From: OCS116 cluster bacterium
Lineage (GTDB): Bacteria > Pseudomonadota > Alphaproteobacteria > Rhizobiales > OSC116
Assembly: GCA_002402005.2 (NCBI GenBank)
Contig: NVUS02000215.1
Span: 1 to 5,363, forward strand
Direction: 5' to 3'
DNA: 5,363 bases
This document shows positions 1-5,036 of this stretch, piece after piece. The position numbers and the translations under genes were made by a program. Numbering within the stretch: the first letter of the stretch is position 1; each line of letters begins with the position of its first letter. Below the pieces are notes generated by a model. It searched no databases and was not told the DNA's origin. It was given only the letters and a program-made list of their open reading frames with translations.

Positions 1-182
1 CCGTCTTCGCTCACGATGAGCAATGGCACTTTGCCTAGCGGGGAGATTTTTAAGAACCAGTCGGGCTTATTGCCGAGATCGATGTCTTTACGTTCATATT
101 CGATGCCTTTTTCGGCCAAGCTAATGGCGGCGCGTTGCACAAAGGGGCATAATGTATGGCTAATTAATGTGAGTTTTGACAT
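1..182 (-). CDS. Glutathione S-transferase, N-terminal part (cut by window edge)
   Basis: The first 60 residues of a leftward gene are visible; the rest lies beyond base 1. They form a thioredoxin-fold GST N-domain: a beta strand (KLTLISH), then the motif CPFVQRA at residues 12-18, and later KVPLL at 51-55 with the cis-proline (P53) that GSTs use to bind the glutathione backbone. A cysteine followed by P-F is typical of the omega/CLIC/DHAR-like branch, where Cys does thiol-transferase and reductase chemistry rather than the Ser/Tyr chemistry of classical GSTs. The start is ATG at 182, with AAAGGA (complement of 190-195) 7 nt upstream as ribosome binding site. It is transcribed divergently from a MarR regulator and its promoter overlaps palindromic operators, so repression by that regulator is likely. 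The product is probably cytosolic and acts in detoxification or redox repair. The substrate is unknown, and the C-terminal helical domain cannot be checked. Confidence 0.88.
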   Translation of the reverse strand, partial: MSKLTLISHTLCPFVQRAAISLAEKGIEYERKDIDLGNKPDWFLKISPLGKVPLLIVSED

Positions 183-204
183 ATTTAAATCCTTTAAATG
201 AATT

Positions 205-273
205 GATGCATTTGCATCTAACTCGATATATAGATGCAAATGCATGCAATGTCAAGGTTGATGTAATTGCATC
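205..273. promoter_or_regulatory. Three-dyad operator region between GST and marR-type gene
   Basis: Three related 14-bp dyads lie at 205-218 (GATGCATTTGCATC, perfect), 233-246 (GATGCAAATGCATG, one end base off) and 260-273 (GATGTAATTGCATC, one mismatch). Their centres are 28 and 27 bp apart. The first two also form a 15-bp perfect inverted repeat (206-220 against 231-245, 10-nt spacer). MarR-family dimers usually bind short palindromes in their own divergent promoter regions. The middle dyad lies between -35 and -10 of the GST promoter, the first near its start of transcription, and the third over the probable regulator promoter. Binding by the adjacent MarR protein is inference. Confidence 0.7.
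227..255 (-). promoter_or_regulatory. Sigma70-type promoter of the GST gene
   Basis: On the minus strand a perfect -35 TTGACA (complement of 250-255) is followed, after exactly 17 bp, by -10 TATATA (complement of 227-232, 4/6 matches). Transcription would begin near 220, giving a leader of about 38 nt before the GST ATG at 182. The whole spacer is filled by the dyad at 233-246, so a bound dimer would block RNA polymerase directly. The match is read from the sequence; use in vivo is inferred. Confidence 0.65.
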
Positions 274-286
274 TATATGCTAAATA
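258..286 (+). promoter_or_regulatory. Probable promoter of the MarR-GNAT-phosphodiesterase operon
   Basis: TTGATG (258-263, 4/6 matches to the -35 consensus) is followed after 17 bp by TAAATA (281-286, 3/6). TG at 278-279 gives an extended -10 (TGCTAAATA). Transcription would begin around 292-294. That places the first annotated ATG (287) at or before the start of transcription and favours initiation at 293 (leaderless) or 302. The dyad at 260-273 overlaps the -35 and spacer, consistent with autorepression. The match is weaker than that of the GST promoter. Confidence 0.4.
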
Positions 287-733
287 ATGATTATGGATAA
301 AATGACTGACCATAAAAACCCCAAAACCTGCCAAGCATGGGCGCGGTTAATGCGGGTATCGGGCAAATTATTGCAAGATATCGAAGCTGACTTAAAAGCT
401 GCCAACCTACCGCCCTTGGGCTGGTATGATGTTTTGCTTGAGGTGCGCAATGCTGAGCCGAAATGGTTGCGGCCGGTCGACATACAGGAAAAAATGCTGA
501 TTCAGCAATATAACATTTCGCGTTTGATTGAACGTTTGGTGAAAGAAGGTTTGGTGATACGCAAAAGCTGTGATTGCGACAAGCGCGGCCAATATATTGT
601 GCTTGAACCGGCTGGTAATGACATATTAGATAAGATGTGGCCGATATATAAAGCCGCGATAGATAAGCATTTTGGTGACAAATTAAATGTAGCCGAGATT
701 GATAGCTTGACGCAAATATTGAGTAAATTTTAA
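287..733 (+). CDS. MarR-family winged-helix transcriptional regulator
   Basis: A 148-residue protein with the normal MarR length and layout. An N-terminal dimerisation helix (about 14-38, AWARLMRVSGKLLQDIE) is followed by the family signature PLGWYDVLLEV (43-53). The DNA-binding helix-turn-helix is at about 61-92 (recognition helix around QQYNISRLIERLVKEG), and a wing carries the conserved DKRG (98-101) after two cysteines, C95 and C97. C-terminal dimerisation helices occupy about 108-148. It probably represses the divergent GST gene and its own operon through the GATGCA dyads upstream, releasing on binding a small aromatic or electrophilic ligand or on cysteine oxidation; that role and ligand are inferred. 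The start is uncertain: ATG 287 has no Shine-Dalgarno and may precede the start of transcription; ATG 293 and ATG 302 (GGA 4 nt upstream) are alternatives. It is the first gene of a three-gene cluster, 3 nt before the acetyltransferase. Confidence 0.9.
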   Translation: MIMDKMTDHKNPKTCQAWARLMRVSGKLLQDIEADLKAANLPPLGWYDVLLEVRNAEPKWLRPVDIQEKMLIQQYNISRLIERLVKEGLVIRKSCDCDKRGQYIVLEPAGNDILDKMWPIYKAAIDKHFGDKLNVAEIDSLTQILSKF

Positions 734-736
734 GCC

Positions 737-1189
737 ATGACCATCACTATTTTGCCCGCAAAAGCCCAATATGCTGAACCAATGCTAAAGCTAAGGCGTG
801 CCTCGATAGTTGAGCTTTGTTATCCTGACCATGGCAATGAAGCTGAGCAGCTCAGCGAATGGGCAGACAATAAGACACTCGACAATATGCGGGCTTTGAT
901 TGAAAGCCCCGATAGCCATATGATAATTGCCAAACTTGAAAGTGAAATTGCTGGCCTGGGTAGTGTTAGCCAACAAGGGCGTATATTGATGAATTATGTC
1001 GACCCTGAATTTAGGTTTAGAGGTGTGAGCAAGGCCATAATGGCGGCACTAGAGGATTATATTCGCAGCCTTGGTTTGCGACAAGCGACGTTGGAGAGTA
1101 GCAAAACGGCTTATGAATTTTACCAAGCTTGCGGCTGGCAGACCGTTGAAACTGATGATGATAAAATTGAAATGATCAAAATATTATAA
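737..1189 (+). CDS. GNAT-family N-acetyltransferase
   Basis: A 150-residue single-domain protein with GNAT features. A central strand leads into motif A (YVDPEFRFRGVSKAIMAALE, 87-106), where R93/R95-G96-V-S98 forms the acetyl-CoA pyrophosphate loop. Motif B follows (ESSKTAYEFYQACGW, 120-134), with the usual Y-x-x-x-G-W pattern before the last strand. The R-x-x-G-V-S-K-A form belongs to a common bacterial GNAT subgroup acting on small molecules or unknown amines; the substrate cannot be read from sequence. The start is three bases after the MarR stop with only a distant GAG as ribosome site, so translation is probably coupled to the regulator. The phosphodiesterase begins 10 nt downstream. Likely cytosolic. 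Within a MarR/GST locus, modification of a toxic amine-containing compound would fit, but that is inference. Confidence 0.88.
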   Translation: MTITILPAKAQYAEPMLKLRRASIVELCYPDHGNEAEQLSEWADNKTLDNMRALIESPDSHMIIAKLESEIAGLGSVSQQGRILMNYVDPEFRFRGVSKAIMAALEDYIRSLGLRQATLESSKTAYEFYQACGWQTVETDDDKIEMIKIL

Positions 1190-1199
1190 CGAGGGAATT

Positions 1200-1967
1200 A
1201 TGTTAAACAGCATTTGGATGACGGATTTACATTTTGTGGCGCAAGGTTTGGTGCATGGCGTTGACCCTAGAAAAAACCTATCAACGGCCATTGCCCACAT
1301 CAATGCTCATTATGCCGATCATCAGTTTTGCATCATTTCGGGCGACCTTGTGAACCAAGAGACGACAGAAGATTACACAGCGCTTGAGCAGCAGCTAAAG
1401 CAGCTAAAAATTCCTTATTTTCCGATGATTGGCAACCATGATGAGCGGGATCTGATTCGCTCCCTTCTGCCGTTGCCCGAAAATTGCATGGCTGAATTTA
1501 TTCAATATTCGATCAGTACTGATGAAGGTTTGATACTATGTTTGGACACTCACAAAGCCGGTGAAGTTGAAGGTGAATTGTGCAATCAACGCCTTGAATG
1601 GCTTAAAAACACGTTGGATGCTGCCCAAGATACGCCGGTATTTATATTTATGCATCACCACCCTATGGAGTTGGGTTTACCAATGCTTGATTCGATAAAA
1701 TTGCAAAATGGTGATGAATTTCTTGACCTGATTGCGAGTTACAACAGTGTGAAATACTTGTTTATGGGCCATGTGCACCGGGCGCTAAGCGGCACGATGC
1801 GGGGCATACCGTTTAGCACCATGAGCGCCATCTCATTCCAAGCACCTGCGCCCGTACCCAATTGGACATGGGATGATTTTACAGCTGCGGACGAAGCCCC
1901 AGCATTTGGCGTGGTCAGCATTAAAAACGCTGATGTGAATATAAAATACACCCAATTTAGCCAATAA
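1200..1967 (+). CDS. Calcineurin-like metallophosphoesterase, class III phosphodiesterase (CpdA/GpdQ type)
   Basis: A 255-residue cytosolic protein, usual length for CpdA/GpdQ/Rv0805-like enzymes that cleave cyclic nucleotides or glycerophosphodiesters using two metal ions. All metal-site motifs are present in order: TDLH (D9, H11), SGDLV (D49, the bridging ligand), GNHDE (N79, with catalytic H80), FMHHHP (152-154) and GHVH (H191, H193). The C-terminus has the family-type ending APAFGVVSI followed by a closing strand. GAGGGAA five to eleven bases before the ATG is a good ribosome site. It is third in the MarR-GNAT cluster (10-nt gap) and probably shares its promoter. Whether the substrate is cAMP, cGMP, 2',3'-cyclic nucleotides or a phosphodiester xenobiotic cannot be decided from sequence; enzymes of this family are often promiscuous. 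No residue needed for catalysis appears to be missing. Confidence 0.92.
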   Translation: MLNSIWMTDLHFVAQGLVHGVDPRKNLSTAIAHINAHYADHQFCIISGDLVNQETTEDYTALEQQLKQLKIPYFPMIGNHDERDLIRSLLPLPENCMAEFIQYSISTDEGLILCLDTHKAGEVEGELCNQRLEWLKNTLDAAQDTPVFIFMHHHPMELGLPMLDSIKLQNGDEFLDLIASYNSVKYLFMGHVHRALSGTMRGIPFSTMSAISFQAPAPVPNWTWDDFTAADEAPAFGVVSIKNADVNIKYTQFSQ

Positions 1968-1969
1968 TC

Positions 1970-2010
1970 TGCGGGATTAAGCCGCACAGAATAAATAATT
2001 CTTATTTTTT
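1970..2010 (+). terminator. Weak terminator candidate after the phosphodiesterase gene
   Basis: Just after the stop codon, TGCGG (1970-1974) pairs with CCGCA (1982-1986) around a 7-nt loop. An AT-only hairpin follows (AAATAA 1993-1998 with TTATTT 2002-2007), ending in a run of six T (2005-2010). Neither stem is strong and the GC stem is not directly followed by the T-run, so this is a modest candidate. A fresh promoter just downstream fits an end of transcription here. Confidence 0.38.
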
Positions 2011-2032
2011 GCGCATTTCTGTAATCATTGTT

Positions 2033-2061
2033 TTGACAGGCGGCAAATTGTTGCTTAAAGT
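2033..2061 (+). promoter_or_regulatory. Sigma70-type promoter for the small protein gene
   Basis: A perfect -35 TTGACA (2033-2038) is followed after 17 bp by TAAAGT (2056-2061, 4/6 matches to TATAAT). Transcription would start near 2068, giving about 27 nt of leader before ATG 2095. This suggests the gene at 2095-2463 is transcribed on its own rather than from the MarR operon. Confidence 0.55.
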
Positions 2062-2094
2062 TGCTCCGAATATTGAATTAGAATGGAATCAAAA

Positions 2095-2463
2095 ATGTCA
2101 TCATATTATGCAGCAGAAGTTTTATTCAGCCCTGACGGCGAAGAAGAGCAAGACCTATTGATTGGTAGCATATTGTGCTGTCCTGAAACAGTTTTTATGG
2201 AATATAAAATTGTCAATGACGAGCTAAAAACTCTGACTAAAGATGCCAAATTGTTGAAAAGCTATAAGGCTCACATTAAGAACTTCATCAAAGCTTTGGA
2301 TGATTTTAAAGCCACTGGTGAAACTGATTATTCATTATTTGAAAACCCCTCACCTGACCATGTGAATTTTAGCGAATTTAGCGAAATTAAACCAGACGGC
2401 TTGCCTGAAGGTTTGAAAAACCAATTTGATGAACTGGTCGCTGAGCTAAAAAGCGAAGCTTAA
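2095..2463 (+). CDS. Small acidic protein, unassigned (tentatively DUF3037-like)
   Basis: A 122-residue, strongly acidic, soluble protein with no signal peptide or membrane segment. I do not recognise it with confidence. The N-terminal half (YYAAEVLFSPDG, then LLIGSILCCPETVF, then LKTLTKDAK) recalls the DUF3037 pattern: a strand, an acidic stretch, a (N)(I/V)G-V-(I/L)-x-CPE strand and a helix. A later P-S-P-D-H (about 88-92) recalls the pSPvH segment of that family. The resemblance is from memory of the pattern and weak. ATG 2095 is preferred over ATG 2083, four codons earlier: GGA at 2085-2087 is 7 nt before 2095, whereas 2083 has no ribosome site and would lie about 15 nt after the predicted start of transcription. 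It ends 42 bp from the stop of the convergent exonuclease gene. Function unknown. Confidence 0.75.
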   Translation: MSSYYAAEVLFSPDGEEEQDLLIGSILCCPETVFMEYKIVNDELKTLTKDAKLLKSYKAHIKNFIKALDDFKATGETDYSLFENPSPDHVNFSEFSEIKPDGLPEGLKNQFDELVAELKSEA

Positions 2464-2505
2464 AAACCTGATGACTGCTCTGCTTATATCTTTGCAAAAC
2501 TTCGA

Positions 2506-3450
2506 TTAGTTGGATGAATATCTAGTCAGAGCTGTTTCCGTTTTTTCATAATAATTGGCATCGCCATGATATATGGTTTCGGTCAGCCAGGCTTTTTCTT
2601 CATCAGCTTCATCTTCCAAAACCACAATTTCCCAGCCCTTCATGATGCCGTCTGAGCCATCTTTCCATTTATAACCGCGGTCTTTTAAGGTGTCTTTTTT
2701 ATCGAAAGCTGCGTGTTGGGCTCTAAGTGTTACGCTGTCTTTTTGGCTGTTTGTCATCATTTGTTGAAAATAACTTACACCATCTGGATTGATTTGCAGC
2801 AATATGGCTAGGCCCGCATAGCAATCCTTATCGGCTTGATGGGCATCGAAATAAAACCCGAAATCAGCCGCCAAATGGCCCAATTTACGGCTTTCAAACC
2901 CTTGCTCATTCCATTTTATATCGGCAAGTGAGCATGCCCAGTTTTTGGTGGCAAATTTATCGCTAATGGCGTGGGTGAACGGGCGGTCAAATGCTGCATT
3001 ATGTGCGATGACGATTTCGGATTTATCGAGATAAGATTCTATGATTTCCATATTTAAACTCTGGCCGACCAACATATCCATAGTGATGCCAGTGAGATCA
3101 ATAACCAATTGAGACAAAGGTTTGGACGGTTCTTGAAAACCGATATAAGGCTTATAAACCCCAAATATAATTGCATCAGGTGTGGTTGGGCTTTTGGCAT
3201 ATATAAATGGCAGCATGCACAATTGGATGACCTCATCTTCCGCATGGAAAAGCCCGGTGGTTTCTGTGTCTAAATATATGCCTCTATGGAGTGAATAATC
3301 CGCATATTCAGCTAGTTTTCTAATATCAACTTGGCTGGTTTTGGGAAATATAATTCGGCGCAATATTTTATGATTTTCGGATTTTTCTAATGCGGAGATT
3401 TGGGCTTCAAAGCCGGCATCATCGTAAAATGTCAAGAATGGTTGTTGCAT
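2506..3450 (-). CDS. DnaQ-like DEDDh 3'-5' exonuclease with C-terminal extension
   Basis: A 314-residue cytosolic protein. The exonuclease core follows an N-terminal segment of about 55 residues. Exo I is DTETTG (61-66; D61 and E63), Exo II is HNAAFDRPF (150-158; D155) and Exo III is HQADKD (204-209; H204 and D209). All four acidic ligands and the general-base histidine of the DEDDh class (as in the polymerase III epsilon subunit) are present. After the core comes an extension with KDTLKDRGYKWKDG (about 252-265) and AWLTETIY (287-294). I recall this in a group of alphaproteobacterial DnaQ-like exonucleases, where it replaces any polymerase-binding tail, so this is a stand-alone nuclease rather than the replicative proofreader. 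ATG 3450 is chosen: an in-frame TTG at 3501 would extend it 17 codons into the upstream gene without a ribosome site. The ribosome site for 3450 is itself poor. It lies 29 nt downstream of the YARHG gene and may be cotranscribed with it. Confidence 0.88.
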   Translation of the reverse strand: MQQPFLTFYDDAGFEAQISALEKSENHKILRRIIFPKTSQVDIRKLAEYADYSLHRGIYLDTETTGLFHAEDEVIQLCMLPFIYAKSPTTPDAIIFGVYKPYIGFQEPSKPLSQLVIDLTGITMDMLVGQSLNMEIIESYLDKSEIVIAHNAAFDRPFTHAISDKFATKNWACSLADIKWNEQGFESRKLGHLAADFGFYFDAHQADKDCYAGLAILLQINPDGVSYFQQMMTNSQKDSVTLRAQHAAFDKKDTLKDRGYKWKDGSDGIMKGWEIVVLEDEADEEKAWLTETIYHGDANYYEKTETALTRYSSN

Positions 3451-3479
3451 ATAATTATTTTTGCCTGATTGTAAATTGA

Positions 3480-4088
3480 TTAGCCAGCCATGGCTTTGCA
3501 ATTGCCAAAGATAGTGGCGTTGGTCCAGCCGATTGCATCGGTGCCATTTTTATGGCTGACGCTGGCAAACCACCAGTCGCCTTGATCCACCTCTTCATGT
3601 GCGGCGATGACATCATCGCCCAATTCAGCATGGCCGATAATTTTGGAATTTTCGGACATGGCGGAATATAGCGGCACTTGTTTTGTGCCTAAATATCCAA
3701 AGCATGATGATTCGAAGCCTTGACTGATCGGCTGCACCACAAGATTTTTACGTAGGTCAAATTGCGGAATGTTCAGAGTTCTGACCCTGCCGGTGTTGAT
3801 TTTACATTCCCATACGGCTTCAATTTTTTTCATTTGGTTTATTCGATATTTGACCGGCGCGGTTAGGCTCACATTTTTGGATTTGCAATTTGAATTGTCA
3901 AAAACTGCTTTGCCCAATTTTGAGCCAAAACAATAGCCGGCTTGATCAAAGTAAAAATTTCTGGAATACCAAAGGTCATCGCATGCATCCTCAGCAAATG
4001 CCTGAGCTAACAAGGAGGTTTGAAATAGAACAACGGCAAGACAGACATAAGCCAATTGCTTGGCTTTGCGAAACGCTGAAACACTCAT
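3480..4088 (-). CDS. Secreted YARHG/DUF4453-type protein
   Basis: A 202-residue exported protein. The signal peptide is residues 1-32: positive n-region FRKAK, hydrophobic core LAYVCLAVVLF, cleavage expected after AFA at 32. The mature protein opens with CDDLWYSRNFYFDQAGYCFGS (36-56), the YARHG-like signature, followed by LGKAVFDNSNC. The second half (about 125-195: ESSCFGYLGT, then GDDVIAAHEE, WWFASVS and IGWTN) fits the SH3-like C-terminal part of DUF4453 proteins. Six cysteines in the mature chain (36, 53, 68, 95, 129, 197) suggest up to three disulfides in the periplasm or outside. The molecular role of the family is unknown. ATG 4088 is chosen because GAGGG sits 5 nt upstream, a promoter lies at 4123-4151, and the signal peptide begins there. 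The frame is open to 4214, but that extension would translate the promoter and a terminator. Confidence 0.85.
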   Translation of the reverse strand: MSVSAFRKAKQLAYVCLAVVLFQTSLLAQAFAEDACDDLWYSRNFYFDQAGYCFGSKLGKAVFDNSNCKSKNVSLTAPVKYRINQMKKIEAVWECKINTGRVRTLNIPQFDLRKNLVVQPISQGFESSCFGYLGTKQVPLYSAMSENSKIIGHAELGDDVIAAHEEVDQGDWWFASVSHKNGTDAIGWTNATIFGNCKAMAG

Positions 4089-4122
4089 ATTACCCTCACT
4101 ATGATTTTGAATGACTTTGGTT

Positions 4123-4151
4123 AATATAAATGTATCAGATTCTTCCTGCAA
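4123..4151 (-). promoter_or_regulatory. Probable promoter of the YARHG gene
   Basis: On the minus strand TTGCAG (complement of 4146-4151, 3/6 matches) is followed after 17 bp by TATATT (complement of 4123-4128, 5/6). Transcription would start near 4116, about 28 nt before ATG 4088. It lies downstream of the terminator at 4169-4200, so the YARHG-exonuclease pair would form its own transcription unit. Confidence 0.45.
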
Positions 4152-4168
4152 ATGGTGATTAAAAATGT

Positions 4169-4200
4169 AAAATGCGGCCTCAAAAATAGGGCCGCATTTT
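4169..4200 (-). terminator. Strong rho-independent terminator, probably bidirectional
   Basis: AAAATGCGGCC (4169-4179) and GGCCGCATTTT (4190-4200) form a perfect 11-bp stem with a 10-nt loop. On the minus strand the stem begins 19 nt after the stop of the exported-protein gene (4220) and is followed by TTTTACATTTTT, which suits leftward termination. The A/T symmetry of the stem means it could also stop rightward transcripts. Confidence 0.85.
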
Positions 4201-4219
4201 GAAATTCCACTCAAAAACC

Positions 4220-4624
4220 CTAATTATTGGGGCGGTATTTATTGGATACGCTGTCCAATAAATCATTGGTAATTGATGGGTTTATGGCTTGTAAACAAGG
4301 CAGTAAAATGGCTTTGTTGGCTTGTTCACGTTCGGCTGTCGGGTCTGTGCCTTGTGGGGCTGGGCTCACATCTGCAAAACATGTGGCAAATTGCGCGCCT
4401 GTTACACCCAATTCTGGGCCAATGAGCTCGACGGGGCGTCTGAAACCGCCGCCATTATCACCACCATTATTGGCGATTTGCACGCCGCCATTGCCATTAT
4501 GCATACGTTCTGGCGGTGGTGGTGGCGTACCATTTTTTTTGTGACCATTGCCATGCGCATAAGCGGCACTGGCCGAAACGCCAAGAATTAACATAGACGC
4601 CATAAGAGTTTTTTTGATACTCAT
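4220..4624 (-). CDS. Small exported protein with Pro/Gly/Asn-rich segment, function unknown
   Basis: A 134-residue protein. A signal peptide at 1-23 (MSIKKTL, hydrophobic core, cleavage after AYA) is followed by HGNGH and a low-complexity stretch of about 35 residues (five prolines, then Gly/Asn repeats, 24-60). The compact C-terminal domain (about 65-131) has LGVTGAQFATCF and NKAILLPCLQAINPSITNDLLD, with two cysteines (C82, C110) that could form a disulfide. I recall similar LGVT...F..CF...NKA.LLPCLQ.aNP.IT proteins as unnamed small secreted proteins in alphaproteobacteria; no function is known to me. ATG 4624 has GGA 7 nt upstream; ATG 4627, directly before it, is almost as good. The frame stays open to 4867, but that 80-residue extension has no export signal or protein-like composition. 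The gene ends just before a strong terminator and is divergent from the CHASE2 gene. Confidence 0.75.
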   Translation of the reverse strand: MSIKKTLMASMLILGVSASAAYAHGNGHKKNGTPPPPPERMHNGNGGVQIANNGGDNGGGFRRPVELIGPELGVTGAQFATCFADVSPAPQGTDPTAEREQANKAILLPCLQAINPSITNDLLDSVSNKYRPNN

Positions 4625-4627
4625 CAT

Positions 4628-5036
4628 TATATCCAATCCATTGATATTGCTTATTAAATAATAGTTACAATCACAACATGCTGACCAAAGACGGCGATGG
4701 TAAGGTTGAAATAAGGCAAATTGTATCAAGATATCTTCATACAAACATGGGTTACAATTGAATACAATTATCTGCCTGCTATCTATGTTATTGGCAAAGT
4801 GACCATGGCCTCGGGGTCGATGGTTTTGTGATTTTTGGTGAGAATTGACCAACTGACATTGCTGCAACGTCTCATGTGCCGCTGACGGTTTTGACTGTGA
4901 TTGCGAAAAGTTGCAGTGTATTATTCAATTTCAATGGTTTACATGAATTGAGTTCCCATACTAATAGGTGAAGGCCGTTAAACTCTAAATTAAGTGATTT
5001 ATTCTATGCTATCCAAATAGTTAATTCGGATATAAA
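4628..5036. other. Gene-free divergent region of about 410 bp
   Basis: This separates the exported-protein gene (left) from the CHASE2 gene (right). It holds a 24-bp imperfect palindrome (4721-4744), repeated ATACAA/TTGTAT elements (4721-4726, 4739-4744, 4763-4768) and a short reading frame with an EF-hand-like run (4678-4761). A TTTACA at 4938-4943 with ACTAAT at 4960-4965 (16 bp apart) is a weak rightward promoter candidate for the CHASE2 gene. I see no clear leftward promoter, tRNA, riboswitch or terminator. At this length it may hold two promoters plus operators, or an undetected small RNA. Confidence 0.6.
4721..4744. promoter_or_regulatory. 24-bp imperfect palindrome, operator candidate
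   Basis: TTGTAT (4721-4726) and ATACAA (4739-4744) flank a perfect 10-bp palindrome AAGATATCTT (4728-4737), with one C on each side. Only the C/C pair (4727, 4738) breaks symmetry, giving 22 of 24 symmetric bases. A further ATACAA lies at 4763-4768. It lies about 100 bp upstream of the exported-protein ATG and 290 bp upstream of the CHASE2 ATG. The symmetry suits a dimeric regulator; no regulator is identified in the window. Confidence 0.45.

Noticed and set aside
16..201. A rightward 61-codon frame at the left edge
   Set aside because: It is antisense to the well-supported GST coding sequence and has no ribosome site or recognisable motif.
2464..2505. Possible shared terminator between the convergent small-protein and exonuclease genes
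   Set aside because: I could not find a convincing stem or T-run in the 42 bp.
4089..4214. A 42-codon extension upstream of the YARHG protein
   Set aside because: It crosses a strong terminator stem and a promoter and precedes a clear signal peptide with its own GAGGG ribosome site.
4227..4591. Rightward overlapping frames antisense to the exported-protein gene (Pro/Leu-rich or Ile/Ala-rich products)
   Set aside because: Their odd composition is explained by the complement of the Pro/Gly/Asn-rich segment; no ribosome site or known motif supports them.
4625..4867. An 80-codon open extension upstream of the small exported protein
   Set aside because: It would bury the signal peptide inside the protein, its composition (many Cys, His, Asn, Gln, Tyr) is not protein-like, and a ribosome site sits right before ATG 4624/4627.
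4891..4924. TTGACT (4891-4896) and TATTAT (4919-4924) as a rightward promoter
   Set aside because: The spacer is 22 bp, too long for normal sigma70 recognition; the elements look good only singly.
4922..4952. Hairpin from TCAATT and AATTGA in the gene-free region
   Set aside because: A 6-bp AT-only stem around a loop of about 16 nt is expected by chance in DNA of this composition; no T-run follows.
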